This document shows positions 24,435 to 33,721 of a DNA stretch of 64,000 nt, piece by piece. The translations under genes were made by a program, and so were the position numbers. This DNA comes from Galeruca laticollis (Eukaryota; Arthropoda; Insecta; Coleoptera; Chrysomelidae). The stretch is taken from assembly GCA_963921935.1 (NCBI GenBank), contig OY998176.1, positions 95,549,415 through 95,613,414 on the forward strand. The letters are read 5' to 3'. Each line of letters starts with the position of its first letter. The first letter of the stretch is position 1. The notes beneath the pieces were generated by a model. That model worked only from the letters and a program-made list of their open reading frames with translations, was not told where the DNA came from and made no database searches.

Positions 24435-24973
24435 TAGTATACAGGGTAATTCAAATGATTTCACCTTCATATTAATTTGGATTTATAATAACATTCTTCG
24501 ACATTGTTTGTGTTAAATAAAATAGTATATAGGGTGATTTAAATGATTTCACCTTCATATTAATTTGGATTTATAATAACATTCTTTGACATTGTTTGTG
24601 TAAAATAAAATAGTATATAGGGTGATTTAAATGATTTCACCTTCGTATTAATTTGGATTTATAATAACATTCTCTGACATTGTTTGTGTAAAATAAAATA
24701 GTATATAGGGTGATTTAAATGATTTCACCTTCATATTAATTTGGATTTATAATAACATTCTTTGACATTGTGTGTGTAAAATAAAATAGTATACAGGGTA
24801 ATTCAAATGATTTCACCTTCATATTAATTTGGATTTTTAATAACATTCTTTGACATTGTTTGTGTAAAATAAAATAGTATATAGGGTGATTTAAATGATT
24901 TCACCTTCGTATTAATTTGGATTTATAATAACATTCTTTGACATTGTTTGTGTAAAATAAAATAGTATATAGG
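24435..24973 (+). repeat. 88-bp tandem array, 6.1 copies
   Basis: Units start with TAGTATATAGGGTGATTT at 24435, 24523, 24611, 24699, 24787, 24875 and 24963: an exact 88-bp step. Each has a short dyad (GGTGA ... TCACC). The array is cut after 11 bp of the seventh unit by the Penelope insertion and resumes at 27013. Confidence 0.93.
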
Positions 24974-25579
24974 GTGTTTTTAAATGAAATTCAAGGTCTC
25001 TAGTTAATTCCACAATATAATACAAGTTATTGAAAATTCTAAAAAATTGACAATTGTTTCGATAAATCAATATCATCGTCAGAATGACAGAAGTTACATT
25101 TCATTTTATGCCTACCTGATGTTTAGTAGTTATATTTTTGGCTAGACCAACCTAACCTAACTTGTGATTGGCTTAATATATGTTTATAGAAAAAGAAGAA
25201 GATGTGATATTACAAATATTGAAGCTTAGATATTATTAGCCCTATGGTGATATCCTGGATATCATTTTTCCAATTAAGATCAGTATAACTGTGCAATGAT
25301 ATAGAAAACCAGGAAAACTATATCTGCTGATCTTTACAATTATCACTTAAGAAGACAGTTTATTAGTGGAGAATTCCCTAGATTTAACTGTTCATTGACA
25401 ACTTCATATTGTGGGTTTCTTAAATGTCTTCTAATTTCCAGTTCTTCAAGGAAATCCAGTTCTTGTTTCTTTTCACAAATATGCAGCACTTCTAGTTCTG
25501 TGTTAGGTGTCAATGAATGATTGGTGTCAAGTAGATGTTTTGCGTAGTGGGATTTATCTGGTTGTTTTAATCTGTAAGC
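24974..25579 (-). repeat. inverted arm of Penelope-like element
   Basis: The minus strand carries the same C-terminal coding block as 26359-26595 (RLKQPDKSHYAKHLLDTNHS ... NCLLK) plus its 3' UTR. Differences are few, e.g. LEVLH versus LGVLH. Confidence 0.9.
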
Positions 25580-26595
25580 TATTTTAGCAAACATTTTTAT
25601 GGACAATTTAGAAAGGAAGATCTTTGAAAGTAATATTTCGAAAAATATTTTATTTTGGTATAGATATGTGGATGACATATTAGCTTGTTTTATGGGTAGT
25701 GAGCGACAATTAGATGTGTTTTTCAACCACATCAATAATTTACACCCGAAAATTAAATTTACATTAGAAATTGAAGGAAATAGCTCAATCAATTTTCTTG
25801 ATTTAAAAATTCAAAGAGTTAATAATGTACTTGATTATTCAATTTACCGAAAACCAACACAGACTGATGTGACAATTCCATTCAATTCTAACCCCTGTCT
25901 CACACAGACTAGCAGCATATAATTCAATGATACATAGAGCTTTTTCAGTTCCTATGAACAAATGTAATTTTGATAGAGAGATTAATACAATTAGACAAAT
26001 AGCAACATCTAACGGTTATCCATTAGATATGATAAATAAACTAATTAGTAAAAAAGAGAAAAAAGTGGCATTACAACTAATATATCCTAAACAAGCTGAT
26101 GAAATTAGAACTTATAAAACCATCACATATGCAGGAAATATTTCTAATAATATTTCAAAGATAATATCTTCAGCAACGAATGCAACAATTTCTTCTAAAA
26201 CAGAAAGTAACGTTAGTACAAAATTGTTAAATGTAAAAACAAAAATACCACTATTAAAGAAGTCAGGTATATATAAACTCAAATGTCCAGAATGTAATGC
26301 TGTCTATTTGGGTCAGACCCTTAGGAATTTTGAAATACGATACAGTGAGCACTTACGTGCTTACAGATTAAAACAACCAGATAAATCCCACTACGCAAAA
26401 CATCTACTTGACACCAATCATTCATTGACACCTAACACAGAACTAGGAGTGCTGCATATTTGTGAAAAGAAACAAGAACTGGGTTTCCTCAAAGAACTGG
26501 AAATTAGAAGACATTTAAGAAACCCACAATATGAAGTTGTCAATGAACAGTTAAATCTAGGGAATTCTCCACTAATAAACTGTCTTCTTAAGTGA
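25580..26595 (+). pseudogene. Penelope-like RT/GIY-YIG protein, 5'-truncated
   Basis: The frame enters inside RT at AILANIFMDNLERKIFE, followed by FWYRYVDDILACFMGS (intact YVDD), HPKIKFTLEIEG, SINFLDLKI and YRKPTQTD. A single frameshift near 25,895 shifts the frame and causes a stop at 25,922. The second half (from 25,927) has the connector, then KSGIYKLKCPECNAVYLGQT: the GIY and YLG of a GIY-YIG nuclease with the Cys pair typical of Penelope proteins. It continues through R-SEH to ...NCLLK. The protein would reverse transcribe and nick DNA in the nucleus. The N-terminal half of RT is missing. Confidence 0.88.
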
Positions 26596-27012
26596 TAATT
26601 GTAAAGATCAGCAGATATAGTTTTCCTGGTTTTCTATATCATTGCACAGTTATACTGATCTTAATTGGAAAAATGATATCCAGGATATCACCATAGGGTT
26701 AATAATATCTAAGCCTCAATATTTGTAATATCACATCTTCTTCTTTTTCTATAAATATATATTAAGCCAATCACAAGTTAGGTTACTTCTTGGTCTAGCC
26801 AAAAATATAACTACTAAACATCAGGTAGGCATAAAATGAAATGTAACTTCTGTCATTCTGACGATGATATTGATTTATCGAAACAATTGTCAATTTTTTT
26901 AGAATTTTCAATAACTTGTATTATATTGTGGAATTAACTAGAGACCTTGAGTTTCATTTAAAAACACTAATATGAGCATATTCCACGAAGTAAGGGTCGA
27001 GACAGTCAATTT

Positions 27013-27395
27013 CAGTATATAGGGTGATTTAAATGATTTCACCTTCATATTAATTTGGATTTATAATAACATTCTTTGACATTGTTTGTGTAAAATAAAA
27101 TAGTATACAGGGTAATTCAAATGATTTCACCTTCATATTAATTTGGATTTATAATAACATTCTTTGACATTGTTTGTGTAAGATAAAATAGTATATAGGG
27201 TGATTTAAATGATTTCACCTTCATATTAATTTGGATTTATAATAACATTCTTTGACATTGTTGGTGTAGAATAAAATAGTATACAGGGTGATTTAAATGA
27301 TTTCACCTTAATATTAATTTGGATTTATAATAACATTCGTTGATATTGTTTGTGGAAAATAAAATATTATACAGGGTAATTTAAATAATTACACA
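27013..27395 (+). repeat. 88-bp tandem array, 4.3 copies (right part)
   Basis: Same unit and same 88-bp step as at 24.4 kb, with starts at 27013, 27101, 27189, 27277 and a partial at 27365. A 45-bp non-repeat spacer separates it from the Penelope right arm. Confidence 0.92.
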
Positions 27396-27542
27396 CTAAG
27401 ATTGTTATGGAACCATGAATTGCAACGAGCCGTAAAACACTGAAATAAGGCACGGCTGGTAGCAAAAATAAAAGAAGATATTATGCTAATACAAAATAAA
27501 CATAGCCATTAATTTACATTTCATGTTACATATAATAATACA

Positions 27543-28763
27543 CGGCAGATTGTTACTGCCCATTTTAACCGTTTGACAGATTGTAATAACATTTCAAAAT
27601 GTACTGCCCAACAATTAAGAACATTCACGTCCGAAGCTAGATCTATATTAAAGTCATTGTTAAATCTAAATATCAATAAGGAAGAGTTATTTGATGCACT
27701 AATCGTTCACACATTAAAAACAAAATTAGATTATAATACAAAAAGATCTCTTGAAGAAAAAGAGACTGATCAAAATTTAATTGCTAGTGATACCTTTTTT
27801 GATTTCTTGGAAAAAAAATGTACAGTCTTGGAAAACTTGTTAACCCAAGATTCCAAACCCGATACATCCCATCATCGTAGCCAGTCTTCTAATGTGACCA
27901 CACCACCCAACAGAGTAACTTTACTTTCAAATCAACATTCGCTTCCCGAACAAAACCCACCTCCAACATGCTCATTTTGCAAGGAAACAGGCCATAAAAT
28001 TTATACATGCCCCCAATTCGGGATGCTTTCCGTTCCTGATCGGAACAAATACATTAAAGAAAACAAATTGTGCTTCAGCTGCCTAGGCTCCACACACACA
28101 GTTACTAACTGTAAATCCGTTAAATCATGTTCCATATGTCAAAGAAGACATCACACTTTACTCCATTTAGACAATTATCCCCCTAGACAAAACCTTGACA
28201 CAAGACCTGTCGAGAGAAATGATACTCCGACCGTCGCCATGGCCTATTCCTTTCATTCCATAATAAATGAACCATGCAACCTACACTCTCTCGCAACACA
28301 ACCTTCAACTCAACATTCACTCGATAATCACTCGTTACCCAACTCACTTGAAAGGGACTCCTTTACTCAGCTATGTTGTGGTACAACTCGTAGCTCTAAC
28401 CCCATCAACATTTCAACATGCTCATTCTGTAACAAAGCAGGTCATAAAATGTATTCTTGCCCACACTTCAGAACACTCTCTACACTTGACCGCAAAAAAT
28501 ATATTATAAATAACAAAATGTGCACAGCATGTCTGGGTTTCAGACACACATTCGCCCATTGCTCGTCTACCGGCGTTTGTGCCATTTGCAGAAACAAGCA
28601 CCACACTTCACTTCACTTCCCTCACACCCACAAACAAAACCCATCATTGAGACCTTGGAACATAAACCCTAACCACTCACCACCAATGCAACAATCTCCA
28701 GAATATTATCGTCAAGAAACGTACTGTTCTGGACAAGACTCATTCACAATACCTTACGGATAA
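27543..28763 (+). CDS. BEL/Pao gag with two zinc-knuckle modules
   Basis: A 396-residue frame counted from a TTG at 27573; the frame is open upstream with related sequence (RQIVTAHFNR), so the true start is not visible. Residues 1-95 resemble the DUF1759-type helical region of BEL gag (TSEARSILKSLLNL, ELFDALIVHTLKTKLD). Residues 132-198 hold a Cys/His module: CSFC-GH-YTC, LCFSCLG-H-NC, CSIC-HHTLLH. Residues 282-348 repeat that module almost position for position (CSFC-GH-YSC, MCTACLG-H-HC, CAIC-HHTSLH). Such knuckles bind RNA for packaging. The usual protease and RT do not follow; the frame ends at a TAA and the sequence becomes pyrimidine/A-rich. The frame is intact over its whole length. 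Confidence 0.8.
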   Translation, partial: RQIVTAHFNRLTDCNNISKCTAQQLRTFTSEARSILKSLLNLNINKEELFDALIVHTLKTKLDYNTKRSLEEKETDQNLIASDTFFDFLEKKCTVLENLLTQDSKPDTSHHRSQSSNVTTPPNRVTLLSNQHSLPEQNPPPTCSFCKETGHKIYTCPQFGMLSVPDRNKYIKENKLCFSCLGSTHTVTNCKSVKSCSICQRRHHTLLHLDNYPPRQNLDTRPVERNDTPTVAMAYSFHSIINEPCNLHSLATQPSTQHSLDNHSLPNSLERDSFTQLCCGTTRSSNPINISTCSFCNKAGHKMYSCPHFRTLSTLDRKKYIINNKMCTACLGFRHTFAHCSSTGVCAICRNKHHTSLHFPHTHKQNPSLRPWNINPNHSPPMQQSPEYYRQETYCSGQDSFTIPYG

Positions 28764-30128
28764 CCCCTCTCATACTCATTCTTTTGGTGTGACCACACCA
28801 CTTTCAAATCACAACTTACCCTCAAAAACATTCTTAATTCACAAAACACTCTTAACTCGTAAATAAATAAATTTCAAACCAACACTCACACTCGAATAGA
28901 CGATTCACTTTCATACTCAACGCTCTTTCAGTGCAGGATAGCACTCTCTCATTGCTTAAACTCTTTCTCGTCAAGAAAACAAATCCTTTAGTCCTCTGGA
29001 AGAGGACAGTGATACTTATATACTTGACACTTAAGAAAAACAAAAAACTTTGTGAAAAACTTAAACTTATACTTCAAGATTGAGAAACAAATACTTTAAC
29101 CTTTAAAACCCTGGACGATTTAAAAAAAAGCTTAGACACCTTGACATGAACATTACTCTTATGTGAATACCTGGATAAAGGTATTGAAATGAAGAAGAAG
29201 ATACTTGGTTGAAAAGATAAAGATACTTGGTTGAAGAAGAAGATACTTGGTTGAAAAGATGAAACTTGGTTAAAAAGAAGAAGATGATACTTTGTTGAAA
29301 AGAAGATGATACTTTGTTGAAAAGAAGATGATACTTGGATAATATAAACACTTGGGTGACGTTTAGAAGAAAACGCCAACCCCCTTACTCATATATCACT
29401 TGAAAAAAAAATTACATTGACGACACTTTGAATTTAAAACAACTTGACAAAAACATTATATACATATCTTACCCTCCTTTTCTTGACGAGAACAGAAATA
29501 ACTCTTCTTTACATTAATTAAAACATTTTAAAAACTCATTCTTACCCGCAAAATAGTCGGGTCCCCTTAACACAAACATCTATAATCATAAAAACATATA
29601 TAAAAACAATCTCAAAAGAGTTAGAAAAAACTCTCTCATCATACTTATACACTCGTGGTCACTACCTTACATTTTTTTATGCTAACTCACACTTACATTA
29701 TTACTTGCACTAGCATACAATTGCACCTTAATCATACTTATACTCATACTCATATTGGCACTCAAAGCTCACATTCATAATACTTTTACACTTATTCGTA
29801 CATACTCGTATTCACATTTGCATCCACATTCATTCATACTTACTCTTACTCACTTGTTGTTGCACGCATTCGTACTTGCTCTAGTCTCATGAGCATACTC
29901 TCTTACAATCACCCTCACTATACAAGTCATTCCTCCGCGTAGAAAGGGAGTAGCGCAAGCTACATTGGATTTTTCACGTTCTCCGAAGAAAAACGTCCCC
30001 TTTCTTACCCAGCACCATTCATTCTGATACAATAACAACCCGGAAAAAACACTCACATGAGCTTTCCATGCTCTCTCATGGAATTTCACACCCCTTCACA
30101 ACTTCGCCCCCCTTTTTGTTTATATATG
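28764..30128. other. pyrimidine/A-rich BEL interior, no pol
   Basis: No coding motif. The plus strand is rich in CAT/TCA/CTT words with few G, except for a purine-rich GAAGAAGATACTTGGTTGAA-type run at ~29,185-29,340. A single AATACCTGGATAAAGGTATT hairpin unit occurs near 29,166 and is related to the array at 30,575. Confidence 0.5.
29185..29340 (+). repeat. irregular GAAGAAGATACTTGGTTGAA repeats
   Basis: About seven imperfect copies of a 20-24 bp purine-rich unit ending in TTGGTTGAA or TTTGTTGAA. Phe/Ser-rich ORFs on the opposite strand are a by-product of this composition. Confidence 0.75.
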
Positions 30129-30550
30129 CCCGAGGTTCCTGGACCGTTACTCGTAAAACAAACTGGTACCACACTTGTCGAAATAGAATCGACTTACACA
30201 TTCTCTTTCGTTTCTCTCATTATCTCATTAAACACTGGGAAGTCCGAGGTTCCTGGACCGTTACTCGTAAAACAAACTGGTACCACACTTGTCGGAATAG
30301 AATCGACTTAAACATTATCTTACATTTCTCTCATTATCTCATTAAACACTGGGAAGCCCGAGGTTCCTGGACCGTTACTCGTAAAACAAACTGGTAACAC
30401 ACTTGTCGAAATAGAATCGACTTAAACATTCTCTTTTGTTTCTCTCATTATCTCATTAAACACTTTGAAGTCCGAGGTTCCTGGACCGTTACTCGTAAAA
30501 CAAACTGGTACCACACTTGTCGAACTAGAATTGACGTAAACATTCTCGTT
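30129..30550 (+). repeat. 114-bp tandem array, ~3.7 copies
   Basis: Units start with (C/T)CCGAGGTTCCTGGACCGT at 30129, 30243, 30357 and 30471: exact 114-bp spacing. A period divisible by three leaves frames open across the array, which explains two overlapping ORFs. Confidence 0.93.
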
Positions 30551-30574
30551 CTTTTACTTCATTTACATATACTT

Positions 30575-30673
30575 TCATGTTAATACCTGGACAAAGGTAT
30601 TATTCTTTCATGTGAATACCTGGACAAAGGTATTATTCTTTTATGTGAATACCTGGACAAAGGTATAATTATC
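30575..30673 (+). repeat. 33-bp hairpin tandem array, 3 copies
   Basis: Starts at 30575, 30608 and 30641. Each unit contains a perfect dyad: AATACCT, six-base loop GGACAA, AGGTATT (the last base pair is lost in the third copy). Confidence 0.92.
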
Positions 30674-30685
30674 TTCTTATTGTTC

Positions 30686-30781
30686 ACAACTCTAGTCCAT
30701 TTCTAGAGTATATTGCTTACATTCTCATCGTTTACAACTCTAGTCCATTTTCAGAGTATATTGCTTACATTCGTGCCCTTA
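30686..30781 (+). repeat. 48-bp hairpin repeat, 2 copies
   Basis: Starts at 30686 and 30734. The first unit has the dyad ACTCTAG, loop TCCATTT, CTAGAGT; the second has one mismatch. Confidence 0.88.
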
Positions 30782-30830
30782 CAAAACAAGAACTAGCATA
30801 CATCTAGGCCTCTTATTCATTGTTACAGTC

Positions 30831-31376
30831 ATGACGTTAGAGTCCTCACAACACTCTAACCTCAAATCTTATTCATTCGTTACATACATGACGTTAGAGT
30901 CCTTACAACACTCTAACCTCAAATCTTATTCATTCGTTACATTCATGACGTTAGAGTCCTTACAACACTCTAACCTCAAATATTATTCATTCGTTCAATA
31001 CATGACGTTGGAATCCTTACAACACTCTAACCTCAACTCTTATTCATTCATTACACTCATGACGTTAGAGTCCTTACAACACTCTAACCTCAAATCTTAT
31101 TCATTCGTTACATTCATGACGTTAGAGTCCTTACAACACTCTAACCTCAACTCTTATTCATTCGTTACATTCATGACGTTAGAGTCCTTACAACACTCTA
31201 ACCTCAAATCTTATTCATTCGTTACATACATGACGTTAGAGTCTTTACAACACTCTAACCTCAACTCTAATTCATTCATTACACTCATGACGTTAGAGTC
31301 CTTACAAAACTCTAGCCTCAAATCTTATTCATTCGTTACATTCATGACGTTAGAGTCCTTACAACACTCTGACACC
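30831..31376 (+). repeat. 57-bp hairpin tandem array, ~9.6 copies (first block)
   Basis: The unit begins ATGACGTTAGAGTCCTTACA. Its core is a perfect 8-bp dyad: GTTAGAGT, loop CCTTACAAC, ACTCTAAC. Most unit differences lie outside the stem. The 57-bp period is 19 codons, so a 229-residue frame of MTLESLQHSNLKSYSFVTF repeats stays open; I regard that as a consequence of the period, not good evidence of a protein. Confidence 0.93.
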
Positions 31377-31567
31377 AACATTAGGTTACTTTACAACCCA
31401 TATCCACCTATTTACATAGTTACTCTCACAATTATTCACTTTCATTCACAATCCTGCATCAAAACTGTACACACACTCACGCTACATACCCTTTCACTAA
31501 CATCAGCATTCGATGTCTGAGAGCAGCCACCTCTCACATCTCTTCCATTCTTCCCGCGCCCCCAATA

Positions 31568-31855
31568 TGTTCGAATTTGTTTTTCAATTACCAAATTCTC
31601 CCGTGATTCTATTTCAATTTCTCCTGTATACTACAAATCGAATATTATGCTCAAAACATATAACTAAATATATACTTATTTTCAACAGTTAATATTTCTT
31701 TACTTCACTAAAAAAGTCATTTAAATTTATTAACACCTAAGAAAAACAGATAAATATCGTTTTCTGAAATTCCACTGAATATATCAAAGTCCCCGACATC
31801 TTATCTCTTCATAAAACGCTTGTCCAAACCCTGTTATCTGTTTCTACGAAACAGT
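31568..31855 (+). repeat. partial LTR inside the duplication
   Basis: The first 288 bp of the BEL LTR (from TGTTCGAATTTG) ending at ...CGAAACAGT, then switching to the 57-bp array. Confidence 0.88.
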
Positions 31856-32882
31856 CATGACGTTAGAGTCCTTACAACACTCTAACCTCAAATCTTATTC
31901 ATTCGTTACATACATGACGTTAGAGTCCTTACAACACTCTAACCTCAAATCTTATTCATTCGTTACATTCATGACGTTAGAGTCCTTACAACACTCTAAC
32001 CTCAAATATTATTCATTCGTTCAATACATGACGTTGGAGTCCTTACAACACTCTAACCTCAACTCTTATTCATTCATTACACTCATGACGTTAGAGTCCT
32101 TACAACACTCTAACCTCAAATCTTATTCATTCGTTACATTCATGACGTTAGAGTCCTTACAAAACTCTAACCTCAACTCTTATTCATTCGTTACATTCAT
32201 GACGTTAGAGTCCTTACAACACTCTAACCTCAAATCTTATTCATTCGTTACATACATGACGTTAGAGTCTTTACAACACTCTAACCTCAACTCTCATTCA
32301 TTCATTACACTCATGACGTTAGAGTCCTTACAACACTCTAACCTCAAATCTTATTCATTCGTTACATTCATGACGTTAGAGTCCTTACAACACTCTGACA
32401 CCAACATTAGGTTACTTTACAACCCCTATCCACCTATTTACATAGTTACTCTCACAATTATTCACTTTCATTCACAATCCTGCATCAAAACTGTACACAC
32501 ACTCACGCTACATACCCTTTCACTAACATCAGCATTCGATGTCTGAGAGCAGCCACCTCTCACATCTCTTCCATTCTTCCCGCGCCCCCAATATGTTCGA
32601 ATTTGTTTTTCAATTACCAAATTCTCCCGTGATTCTATCTCAATTTCTCCTGTATACTACAAATCGAATATTATGCTCAAAACATATAACTAAATATATC
32701 CTTATTTTCAACAGTTAATATTTCTTCACTTCACTAAAAAAGTCATTTAAATTTATTAACACCTAAGAAAAACAGATAAATATCGTTTTCTGAAATTCCA
32801 CTGAATATATCAAAGTCCCCGACATCTTATCTCTTCATAAAAACGCTCGTCCAAACCCTGTTATCTGTGTCTACGAAACAGT
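31855..32882 (+). repeat. 1,026-bp tandem duplication, copy 2
   Basis: Second copy of the block; it runs on into the complete 3' LTR. It includes a second 57-bp hairpin array at 31857-32402. Sequence differences from copy 1 are few, so the event is young relative to the LTR pair. Confidence 0.92.
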
Positions 32883-33405
32883 TTCAAGCCCAAAAAAACA
32901 TATCTCCAACTGGCAATTTCACTTGTGTTTGAACATTACATTTTAAAATACTCGTATCCCATTGGTTAGACCCGAACAAGTGGACCCTACGTCACTCTTC
33001 GTATAAATACGTAATATAACCTACATGCACCCACTTCTCATCATTGAACGGGGTACACAAAGGTACTCAGTTTAGAACAGCACCGGGCATTTTCATACCG
33101 GGAACAAACATGTGTCCTTAAGCTTTAATCATCTCATAAATCGTCATATTATGTGCAAAATACCTTCATTCATCGCGTAAATAACAAGTGAATTCTTAAT
33201 TGTCGAAGCAACAGTAAATAAATTATAAGTTCCTGACAATATAAAACCTAAAGTGACATAAGTGTTTCATTGCATCGTACAGTACATCATTTACATCATA
33301 CCTAGAGTGAAAAATACCTATTTAGACCTTCGAGTACATCGTATAACAACAAAGAAACTACATTCCCTCTAATTAACCAAAAGTGAAAAGGGCTAATTTA
33401 GAACA
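32594..33405 (+). repeat. 3' LTR of BEL/Pao element (812 bp)
   Basis: Starts TGTTCGAATTTG and ends ...TTTAGAACA. It carries GTATAAATACG near 33,000 (likely TATA box of the promoter) and AATAAA near 33,214 (candidate polyadenylation signal). Confidence 0.85.
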
Positions 33406-33720
33406 CCCAGCGATACAAACATTATTATGAAAAGGAATTGTGTTTAATCACTGTTGTTCGGTATTAACTTTTAAAAACAAAAATCTACAACTGAAATTAA
33501 CTAACTATACCACGAATGTTCTTACTGAAATGAAACTTTAAAAGTCCAGAATAATGTTAAAAACACTGAAAACAAAACACAGAAATGATCATAATGGAAA
33601 AACAATACAGAATTCAATAAAAGTAAAATTATGAAGGTATTATGGTAAAACCTGCATACAAAATGACGCCTACTAAAAAGTGACAGGAAAAGCAGAAAAT
33701 CTGACGTCAAAACACTAATT
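33406..33720. other. junction region, BEL to hAT
   Basis: No recognised coding. It should contain the left end of the hAT element, but a CAGGGGTG-type terminus is not found. Confidence 0.4.
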
Positions 33721-33721
33721 T

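Larger units (their letters stand above)
24974..26967 (+). mobile_element. Penelope-like element with ~600-bp inverted arms
   Basis: The left arm (24974-25579) is the reverse complement of the right arm (26359-26967), near-identical by eye. The loop holds the RT end and the start of the GIY-YIG domain. The right arm contains the protein's C-terminus and 3' UTR, so the left arm is an inverted copy of the element's own 3' end. Inverted or tandem terminal copies are known for Penelope-like elements. The element is flanked on both sides by the 88-bp array. Confidence 0.85.
30829..31855 (+). repeat. 1,026-bp tandem duplication, copy 1
   Basis: Contains the 57-bp array (30831-31376), a unique tail, and the first 288 bp of the LTR (31568-31855). 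It is repeated nearly identically at 31855-32882. The word ACAGT occurs at both edges and at the junction. Confidence 0.92.
23431..33405 (+). mobile_element. BEL/Pao LTR retrotransposon with nested insertions
   Basis: Direct LTRs at 23431-24208 and 32594-33405 bound an interior with a primer-site-position TGG directly after the 5' LTR and a BEL-type gag at 27.5-28.8 kb. No protease, RT or integrase is readable, so the element is non-autonomous. A Penelope-like element sits inside its leader at 25.0-27.0 kb. Between gag and the 3' LTR are ~3.8 kb of tandem arrays and a ~1 kb duplication. Confidence 0.8.

Noticed and set aside
25343..25792. 149-residue minus ORF as a single protein
   Set aside because: Only its C-terminal half is real (inverted Penelope arm); the rest is antisense to the RT loop.
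29074..29379. Phe/Ser-rich ORFs on the minus strand
   Set aside because: Complement of the purine-rich GAAGAAGATACTTGG repeats.
30129..32411. CRISPR-like array of direct repeats
   Set aside because: Units are contiguous with no unique spacers, and the context is a eukaryotic retrotransposon.
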